Positions 55,800 through 64,000 of a stretch of DNA of 64,000 nucleotides are shown piece by piece. Every line of letters starts with the position of its first letter. Position 1 is the first letter of the stretch. Both the position numbers and the translations under genes were made by a program. This stretch comes from Nematostella vectensis. Its lineage: Eukaryota; Cnidaria; Anthozoa; Actiniaria; Edwardsiidae. The notes below the pieces were generated by a model. The model searched no databases. It had not been told where the DNA came from and saw nothing but the letters and a program-made list of their open reading frames with translations. The stretch is from NCBI RefSeq assembly GCF_932526225.1, contig NC_064036.1:11835181-11899180 (forward strand). Reading direction: 5' to 3'.

Positions 55800-58700
55800 T
55801 CAATTATGCTTTGCACGTTTGCCTTTAGTGTAACCTGTCCATCTAACAGCCGTATCTTTCAGTACACGGTCGCTATCAATGCCCGATATAAAATGTAGCA
55901 AGCTAACGTGCAGCGTGTGGTAGTCCCAACGAGCGAGATTAGGGGGCGCACGCATAGACACGTGTCTCAGATCGTAAAACGTCCCTGAGCCTGCATCGAA
56001 CATCAGTAAGAGCGCTTTTAGCGACTTCATTCCGTCGTCGAAAAACGCTTTCGCTTCTGTCTTTTTGGGCGCGGCCAATGTCAGATCGTGGAGTCCCACA
56101 AGTGAATAAATGAACCCGTTGAGGACATACAAGGAAGGTGTTGTTGGGTACTCTTCATACCAGGGGTACTTGTCCATGAACATAGCTCGCACTCCGCCCT
56201 TATTAGCGGGCACCCCAAATAGGGAAGTCGCCTTAAGTGCGGCTTCTAAATAGACACTATTGTTCGTGTGGTAATAGGCCCGAGTAAGGAGTGACATTGC
56301 CTGTCCCTGAGCCATCGCTGAGTACCAGCCTGGTGCCATCTCCACCCCTTCCATAATCTTGCGCTTCACTGTGATTGGCCAACCACCGTTTTTGTCCTGA
56401 TTACGGACAAACCAGTTGGCTGCAGCCATGAAGAAGTCCAACCTTGCAGATCGGCTAAGAGTTATGTTATCGATACACCCGCTTCCTTTGAGAGTTATAG
56501 TCTGGATCTCAGTCACGGAAAACTTAGGTGTATTTTTAGGTTTCTTGTTAGGAGATTTTTCAGATAACCTAAGTCCTTTCCGGAGATCCGTGTCCAGATT
56601 CCGTGTGATTTTCCGCCAGCCTTTCCATGTGCCTATACCCATGAAGATCTCATTTTGCTTTACAGAGATCATCTCCTCATCTGAGGTATAATGAATCAGG
56701 TGCTGCGTGTTATGCTTGGTTTCTATAGAGACGGTAATAATGACATCCCCAGTTTGCTTAAGGTGGAAAGAGAGAACATATTCTTTGGTCGAGCTGTCCA
56801 AGTGAAGGGATACTCCCTCACCTACGAAACCTGAAAAAGGTAACCAGCATGAGAAAAAGCACATATGAATTCCCCAGGGTCGTAGCAGGGGGGTGCAGCA
56901 CTGGGGACATGTGCCCCCAATATTTTTACAAATTATAAGGAGGGGGCGTGGCTATGCCCACCAATTTTTTCTTAATGTTGTGCCCCTCCCCACTGGGATA
57001 TATGATCAAATAACATTTGTGACCAAGATACACTTTTTTTTCATTTAATTATAAGTTTGAGAAGAACTTTCTGAAATATCTGCTTAGGACAGGGCAACAA
57101 TTGGTCACAGAGTGTGATTTTTGTGAGGGCGTTTGTTAACCCTGTAATGAAATCTCTAGAAGAAGGGCCCAATAAATAAGGAGATAAATACATGGATTTT
57201 AGCTCCAAACATTTCTTTTTAAAATGTCAGTTCTAGGGTGGAGGGCTAGGCCAAAATGCCACTAAAATACCAATGTTGCATATTCTAAGGTTATCTTGGC
57301 TATCTAGTCATTAGGCATAACTACAATCATAGAAATTTGTTGACCACTATTGTTGCAGCAAATTAATAAACCTATCTAAAATGATAACAACTTCTTTTAT
57401 AAATTATTAAAAACAGGCTGATGATTGAATTTAGGTAGCTAGTTGTAAATAGCTTTTTCGCACAGTTAATTAAAAAGTAGAAATTTGCTGTGCTTTAACA
57501 CATAAAAAAACATTGTACGGTACACATGGAAATTAGATTGAGCTTAGCTTCTAGGAAAAGGATCAGCTTTTGAATAGTACATTAATTCTACAGTTAAACA
57601 GTTATCTATATCATTTTTTTTTGGCATTTTTCTTTTCAAATTTAGGTAGTATACAACGTACCATTGCAAATAAATTAAGTTACTGTGCTTGTGAGTGGCT
57701 ATTCACTCAAACCTCTTATACCATACCAAATCAAAGGCTTTGTATAAAGTTGTGTTAAAAACCAAATAAATAACATTTGAGTAACTCAGGCAAAATTACA
57801 CCATGGCTGAAGCCATCAGTCACCCCCTGCTGTTACAATGTTTGATGAAAGGCTGAGAACAAAAAATTATATAAACAGTGAATAAATTTTCGAGAGCACA
57901 GACACAGCAAACAAACAAAATTAATCAGATGCCATCAATGATGGATAAACTATCACAAAACCTCTGTAATAAGCATGCTTTTAAAGAATGCAATCAGATG
58001 GTTATAGCAAATATAAAGAAAGACAGGGCCTTTGTATTACTTATTAACATGCTAAATTGAGAAAAAACATCAAGGATCAATTTGCATCTTGACCCTCAGG
58101 CCAGATATAATCTAAACAGCTATGAGAAAGATTCGAATAAGATTTCGTGATGAGTGTTTCGACAGAAACACTCATAAGAAAGAGTATGTAGCATAAACAT
58201 AATGAAAAAAAGAAATTTAATTTTTGTGAAATTGTTTTTAAAGCAATCAATATGTCTACAAAGCGTAAGCGGAAATTGAAGGAACAAATTAATGTTTAGA
58301 AATTTTGTCTAAAAATCTCACTTTTAATAATTAAAAAATAACCTGTGACACACTCACTACTTTGAAGTATAAGAATAAATCGGATGAGGAATGACAGCTA
58401 GAACGAGTGTATATATAAATGACAAAATTTATGGAGGCTAAGATTCTTTTTAGGTTTGATAACTCTGACTGTTATCATAAGTACAATTTTATCAATTATA
58501 CGGGAATGGAGCGATGAAGTGGAAAACAATTGAAAATGCCCAAGCATCCATTTATCCACTCTAAGGGACTTTGAGATAACAATTAACGCGCAAACGTGTA
58601 GACAGGATATCTTGATTGCTTTTTGACATATGTAAAGAATAACTATCATTCCAAGTAATAAAACTTAGTGCGTGAATCACATCAGAGCAACGTGAGTCTG

Positions 58701-59798
58701 CGAATTAAAGAACACCACAAAACGACCATAAAATCAACGATCCATAAAGCTTTAAATAATTAATGGCGAGAATCGAAGGAGCTTGCGTTTCAAATTAACA
58801 CTCTCTTAGAAAACCAGAGCGACGAAGGAAATTCATAGGGTTTCATATTACGCGTTGGACACTACACATGAAATATACTCACGCACAACCAGACCTACTG
58901 CTGTTTTGCAACAGCGAAAATCAGTAAAACAGGAGAGTAACAAATCTTACAATAATAACCACCCACCTTGAGTCCAGAATTTAATAACCCGAGAACCCCT
59001 TTCCTCGTCGACAATATTTTCGACTTTATTGGGTTCCGATACGACCCAGTTTGAGTCAAACACGCTTTCGGCGTCTTCAAAGAGCTTGACTTTGCCGGTG
59101 TCATCCCGCTCAGCGATGTAGCTGCTGTAGTGCGATAGTCCGTACTGTGCAATTTGTATCGGGTAATAATGGCCATTTGGGTTCCACTGCGAAGATACAG
59201 GGACCTCTTCCTTGCCGCATATGCATTTCACGCGAAGTCTTCCTTCTACATGATAACCTTGAAACCATAGGAATGTTCCCTTCGGGTCGTATTCGAATTT
59301 CGATTCGTGAATTTCGCTGTACGAATGTCTCCACTCTAAGACTTTTTTCTCTTTCTGCTTCTGCACTTCGCCATATATTTCAAAGTATTCTTTCACGAAT
59401 GAAAACGGCACGTATGGCTCGCCTGAAGATGAGTCCAGCCTGCCTTGTAATTTCTTTTCTCCGCCGTTGACATTTACCTCAAGAATCTCATAATGCGTCT
59501 CCTTCGGACACTTGAGCTCGAAATGTTCTTCCCTTTCCTTTTCTTCTTGGTACGCCTGATCTTCACGCTCCCTTAGGGCTCTAGAAATAAGCTCAGAGCA
59601 GTAGAGTTGTGGGTCTGGCAGAGTCGCAGACTCTTGTTCTCGGGCGTGTTCTGTGATGGCTTTTAGTCGAGTTGTTGTTCGTGGATTTGCGGCTCCGAAG
59701 AGCTGCCACGATATGTACAAGGTGAAAACCGAGCTCAGAATACAAGCAAATGCAAGCTTCAACGTTGGCCTGTGATACATCAAGGACGAAAAGCGCAT
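55800..59798 (-). CDS. GLCE: D-glucuronyl C5-epimerase
   Basis: Golgi enzyme that converts D-glucuronic to L-iduronic acid during heparan sulfate/heparin synthesis. Two exons, 58967-59798 and 55800-56830, join in phase 1 (..FWTQG|FVGEG) to give 620 residues (human 617). Residues about 14-36 (LAFACILSSVFTLYISWQLF) form a type II signal anchor, followed by a coiled charged stem. Exon 2 carries the conserved catalytic half: DLRKGL, NWFVRNQDKNGGWPI, APGWYSAMAQGQAMSLL, MDKYPWYEEYPTTPSLYVLN, GSGTFYDLRHV and PNLARWDYH, ending GKRAKHN, almost as in vertebrates. The single 2.1-kb intron (56831-58966) is AT-rich without recognised genes. Tail-to-tail with the kinase gene. Polyadenylation candidate at 55419-55424. 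Confidence 0.97.
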
Positions 59799-60530
59799 CT
59801 CAGAGAGCCCGAACTGTGGAGTTTTGCTAACAGATGGTTCTGGTGGCTATTTCATCAACACTGTTCCATGTGTTTTAGATAAACAACCACAGTCCACTGC
59901 CTCCGCCATGTTGTAATAAGTTGACTAGAGCCAGGCTCTTTGTTGAGGTACCCTGCGTCGTACACAGGAAGTCCGGTGGGGCAGATCGTTTCATAAAGTT
60001 TTTTTGTTCAACGAAAATGCGAAAATACTAATAAAAAGATTTTTCAGCCCGTGTCGAATTCCCTTCATTTGATTTGCGTGTGCCGAATGTCGAATGAGGG
60101 TTGGTGAGATTATTTTACCGCAGAAACATGACGTCACTTCTTCAGACTTGATAAACCGTTGACAATTCATACCCTCTTATCTGGGTTGTAGCGAAAGACA
60201 TAAGTCTAAAGAGCCCGATGTGTGTATTAGGGGGAGGGGCAGAGGGGGGAGGGAGGGTGGTGAAGGAAAGCAGAATCTCGATTCGTTTTTCCGGTCCGCT
60301 ATGTTATAGACTTTATTACAGTTGATGTATATATCTATACAATTATAAAAACCCAAAAGCCGGGATATATTCACAGTTATATTTACAAATTGTAGTCAGG
60401 ATTTTGTCAGAGGCTGACTGAAATATGGCCGCGCAACATGGGTTACTTGGTTACGTGTGTATTTATTGCAATAGATGGTCATACGATATCGAAAAATTCA
60501 AAATTCTATCATACACTTTCCACCTATAAG

Positions 60531-60688
60531 CAGGCCCGTACACAGGGGGGTGCAGAGGGTGCGCGCCCATCCCTATGGCGGCCAAAAAGGGGTCATTTCT
60601 TATTAAGGAATCTCCAACAACTAATGCTTCCAATGTGATACCAATGACCGCGCACCCCCCTGCAGCCAATCCTGGGTGTTCGCGCCTG
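60531..60688. mobile_element. GC-rich palindromic MITE family, copy 3
   Basis: Begins CAGGCCCGTACACAGGGGGG, contains GGGGTCATTTCTTATTAAGG, and ends GGGTGTTCGCGCCTG. The outer bases CCACCTAT / ATAGGTGG are also inverted, so termini extend a little further. Confidence 0.65.
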
Positions 60689-60696
60689 ATAGGTGG

Positions 60697-60782
60697 CAGG
60701 CGCGTAAACAGGGGGGGCGTCATTTCTTATTACCCATGACTGCACACCCCCTCCCCTTCAGCCAATCCAGGGCACGCACCTG
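60697..60782. mobile_element. GC-rich palindromic MITE family, copy 4
   Basis: An 86-bp deleted version, CAGGCGCGTAAACAGGGGGG to CAGGGCACGCACCTG, only 8 bp from copy 3 and in the same orientation. Confidence 0.6.
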
Positions 60783-60996
60783 GGTGGTGAGCTTTTTACA
60801 TCTTGAAAAAAGAGTAAACAAATGTTTGCAAGGAGTTTGGCCACTTAACTCCCACAACAAACTTTTCAGACAATCGAAAAAAGTAAAACTAATAGCTTGG
60901 GCTGCAACGCTGGCTTGGCTGCAATGTTGATTGCTGCGGTTAGCGGGTTAGCTGTTGCTCTTTTGGCAGCTTCGGTTTAAGCAGCTTTTGCGAAGC

Positions 60997-61002
60997 TTTA
61001 TT
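60997..61002 (-). terminator. candidate polyadenylation signal, hyaluronidase
   Basis: AATAAA on the minus strand about 50 nt after the stop codon at 61053. Confidence 0.55.
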
Positions 61003-61052
61003 TCTTCTCGAACCCTTATCCCCCTCATAACCTTGTCTCTGATTCATATAGG

Positions 61053-64000
61053 TTATCTCCTTTGCTTCTTGTAAATGTTGAAGTACCAATACGTTCCTAT
61101 GTAGACGGTGGAGAGGACAAGAGCGCCTCCCAATGAGATGGAGATCAGAACGGCGTAGATCTTGGGCATGTGGAAATGACCGTGCTTGGAAAGTTGTGCC
61201 GCAGTGTGTCGATTGACAAGAACACATTTCGTCTCACCCACAGCCGTCTTGTTGCAGTAGACCATCTCTGTCGGCTGGTCATCTATCGGAGCCGTTGAAG
61301 AGTGGCTATGGAAACAGAAGAAAGTGCATTTAATACATCAGTCACACGAGGAGTGCTGGAATTTTAGCATTATAAAATGATAAAATGATAACGATTTTGA
61401 AGAAAAAAAAATGTCTTAATGGGTGAAGAGTGATTTTAGCATTATTTCGGCAATCTCAAAAACAGTCAAAATCACGACCTTTAATCTTCTAGATAAATAC
61501 AGTATTGTGGTTTGAACGTCTCACATCGAGCGGATGGAAATGGAACTGGCAGCACCTTTATTGAAACCTTGAATAAAGGATAAACCAACTATAGATACTG
61601 TGAATAAAATCACTTTTGCGGAGAATTGGTTGATTTCTATCTATTACACTTGGGCGGAGTATTGAGGAAGATTTTACGTTGTTTTGGTGCACATTTTTTC
61701 ATATCTTATCAAACATTCTTAGAACAAGCGTGCAAGTGCTGTTCAGAATTATAAAAATAGCTTTGCGTATATCATGGCCGATTTCGCATCACCTAATCAT
61801 CATCGCCATCAGAGGATAGAGATATATGCCAGTAAAATAACGTAACTAAAACCTGTTTCACCTACTTTTGGCTACTTCGTTGGTTGTCATGACGACCAAG
61901 TCCTCGCTCGAGTACCTCACTGACATCCTTAGCAACGCCATAATCCTTTTTGGAATTTTTGAAGAATAAATCTTTTTTTCCTATTAATTTTGAAATTGCT
62001 GAAAGCATTTTATCGTCTCTGTTATCGACATTAGCTGCAATGTCATTCAGTATTTGAACAGCATTCTTTTCTTTGTCGATATTCTTCTTTGGGGTAAATG
62101 TCTTTGCTTTGAAAGGGCAGCTCCTCCTTATCATATTATTTTTATTAACGTCCATTCCAACCGACGTCACTCCCTTAATGCATCGGCCGTTTCCACGGCA
62201 CTTGAGTTCACTACATTTCTCTGCAGTAGTCTTCATGCGGTGGATGAAGGGGCCGAGTTTGGAGTGAATGTAGTGATTGATGTGCTTACAGACTTGAGGA
62301 GATGTGTTCTCGTCTCTACGATTTCCCCACATGACAACCCCCGCCGCTCCCAGGTCCGCAACCTGCCCTATAGTATTCCTTAAGTCCTCCTGAAAGAACG
62401 AATTGTACAAAGATGTGGTCAGTGCATAAAGAGGTGAGTAAATGATTGTACATGGCGGTCAGTGTATGATTGCACATGGTGGTCAGTAAATGATTGCACA
62501 TGGTCGACAGTGTATGATTGCACATGGTGGTCAGTGTATGATTGCACATGGTGGTCAGTGTATGATTGCACATGGTGGTCAGTGTATGATTGCACATGGT
62601 GGTCAGTGTGTGATTGCACATGGTGGTCAGTGTGTGATAGCACATGATGATCAGTTTGTGATAGCACATGATTGAACATGCTGGTCAGTGTATGATTGCA
62701 CATGGTGGTCAGTGTATGATTGCACATGGTGGTCAGTGTATGATTGCACATGGTGGTCAGTGTGTGATAGCACATGGTGGTCAGTGTGTGATTGAACGTA
62801 GTGGTGGTCAGTGTGTGATGATTGCACATGGTGGCCAGTGTGTGACTGAACGTAGTGATGGTCAGTGTGTGATGATTGCACATGGTGGCCAGTGTATGAT
62901 TGCACATGGTGGTCAGTGTATGATTGCACATGGTGGTCAGTGTGTGATTGCACATGGTGGTCAGTGTGTGGTTGTACATGGTGGTCAGTGTGTGATTGTA
63001 CATGGTGGTCAGTGTGTGGTGGCGCGTGGTGGTCAGTGTACGATTGCACATGGTGGTCAGTGTATGATTGCACATTGTGGTCAGTGTATGATTGCACATG
63101 ATGGTCAGTGTGGGGTTGTACACTGTGGTCAGTGTATGATTGCACATTGTGGTCAGTGTATGACTCCAAATGGTGGTCAGTGTATGAGTGCACATGGTGG
63201 CCAGTGTGTAATTGCACATGGTGGTCAGTGTATGATTACACATGGTGGTCAGTGTGTGATTGTACATGGTGGTCATATTTGATTGCACATGGTGGTCATA
63301 TTTGATTGTACATGGTGGTCAGGGTGTGATTGTACATGGTGGTCAGTGTGTGATTGTACATGGTGGTCAGTGTGTGATTGCACATGGTGGTCAGTGTATG
63401 ATTGCACATGGTGGTCAGTGTGTGATTGCACATGGTGGTCAGTGTGTGGTTGCACATGGTGGTCAGTGTGTGGTTGCACATGGTGGTCAGTGTGTGTTTT
63501 GCACATGGTGGTCAGTGTGTGATTGCACATGGTGGTCAGTGTATGATTGTACATAATGGTCAGTGTATGATTGCACATGGTGGTCAGTGTATGATTGCAC
63601 ATGGTGGCCAGTGTGTGATTGCACATGGTGGTCAGTGTATGATTGCACATGGTTGTCAGTGTGTGATTGCACATGGTTGTCATAGTGTCCCCGCCAGTCT
63701 ATATGAATGGCGGTCATTTCTTTTATTCCTGATAAAGTCAGCATTGCGGAAATGTCACAAAATTATACTCAGCGATAGAAAATAATTAATATTCTTAGCG
63801 GTCATTATTGAGATTGAGTGAGGTGGAAGGTATCTCTATGAGTATGTTATTGTTAGTTTGAATTTTACATAGTGATCACCTTATAATACATGTTAGGCGC
63901 GTTATTCATTATTATGTGGTAATAATTTGCACCTAACGAGTATCGCAAACATTTAGCCGTACTTACGTCCTTTAGAAAGTTATATTTTAAGAAGTCCTTC
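61053..64000 (-). CDS. membrane-anchored hyaluronidase, GH56 family (5' partial)
   Basis: Endo-beta-N-acetylglucosaminidase degrading hyaluronan or chondroitin. Exons, minus strand: 63967-64000 (partial, ending YNFLKD), 61866-62389, 61053-61305; the phases fit. Exon 2 gives EDLRNTIGQVADLGAAGVVM-WG, the conserved GH56 segment before the EGF-like part (KTTAEKCSELKCRGNGRC). An unusual lysine-rich linker of about 110 residues follows. The last exon has KCVLVNRHTAAQLSK and a strong hydrophobic helix (YAVLISISLGGALVLSTVYI), then YWYFNIYKKQRR, i.e. a type I membrane anchor. Catalytic D-x-E residues lie in upstream exons outside the window. The exon order and FLxxxDL motif support the call. Intron 62390-63966 is mostly a 24-bp minisatellite. 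Confidence 0.87.
62440..63682 (-). repeat. 24-bp minisatellite, about 52 copies
   Basis: The unit is TGTATGATTGCACATGGTGG TCAG on the plus strand, with variants GTGTGATTG, GTACATGG and a few 39-bp composite units near 62790-62890. Because 24 is a multiple of three, long frames open on both strands (octapeptides such as MCNHTLTT or CDCTWWSV). None is a gene. It fills the intron between hyaluronidase exons 63967-64000 and 61866-62389. Confidence 0.96.

Larger units (their letters stand above)
59799..61052. other. spacer between GLCE and hyaluronidase
   Basis: No gene recognised. It should include the GLCE promoter. Two GC-rich MITE copies sit here (60531-60688, 60697-60782), plus a G-rich run near 60230-60260. 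AATAAA for the hyaluronidase gene lies on the minus strand at 60997-61002. Confidence 0.5.

Noticed and set aside
62419-63785. Frames up to 289 codons of MCNHTLTT / CTWWSVYD repeats
   Set aside because: A 24-bp satellite stays open in several frames on both strands. It lies in an intron of the hyaluronidase gene.

Overview
The window looks like a piece of a cnidarian nuclear genome, most likely a sea anemone such as Nematostella. The genes are intron-rich animal genes with standard GT-AG splicing and long tyrosine-kinase, heparan-sulfate and Integrator orthologues. The AT-rich introns and spacers are full of minisatellites, foldback MITEs and tRNA-derived SINEs. Species assignment is inference from gene content; no search was run.

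Layout. 1-4454: no recognised coding sequence, probably 5' intron or flank of the first gene. 4455-16820 (+): C-terminal 467 residues of an oxysterol-binding-protein relative of the ORP10/ORP11 group, 11 exons, its last intron holding a 5.3-kb 42-bp minisatellite. 18161-30122 (-): complete 25-exon INTS11, tail-to-tail with the ORP gene. 30383-31015 (+): intronless CPTP, head-to-head with INTS11 across 260 bp, the neighbour arrangement I recall from human 1p36.33. 32933-39312: a 6.38-kb DNA transposon with 20-bp terminal inverted repeats, a perfect 8-bp target duplication and directly repeated subterminal motifs. It carries a broken minus-strand gene with a Cys-rich domain, a transposase-like motif and NHL-type propeller repeats. 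40870-41799 (-): single-exon UBIAD1. 44535-54600 (+): 13-exon ACK-family tyrosine kinase (TNK2/TNK1). 55800-59798 (-): complete two-exon GLCE. 61053-64000 (-): 3' part of a hyaluronidase gene with a C-terminal membrane anchor, running off the right edge and holding a 24-bp minisatellite in an intron.

The genes do not form a pathway: lipid transfer (ORP, CPTP), snRNA 3'-end processing (INTS11), prenyl-quinone synthesis (UBIAD1), signalling (ACK kinase) and glycosaminoglycan metabolism (GLCE, hyaluronidase).

Two patterns stand out. First, five separate intronic minisatellites, three in the ORP gene and two in INTS11, each end exactly on a splice junction and consist of repeated copies of that junction, creating arrays of decoy acceptors or donors. 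Second, the 6.38-kb transposon encodes a propeller-bearing protein unlike standard transposases. All exon boundaries given were checked by reading phase across each junction.
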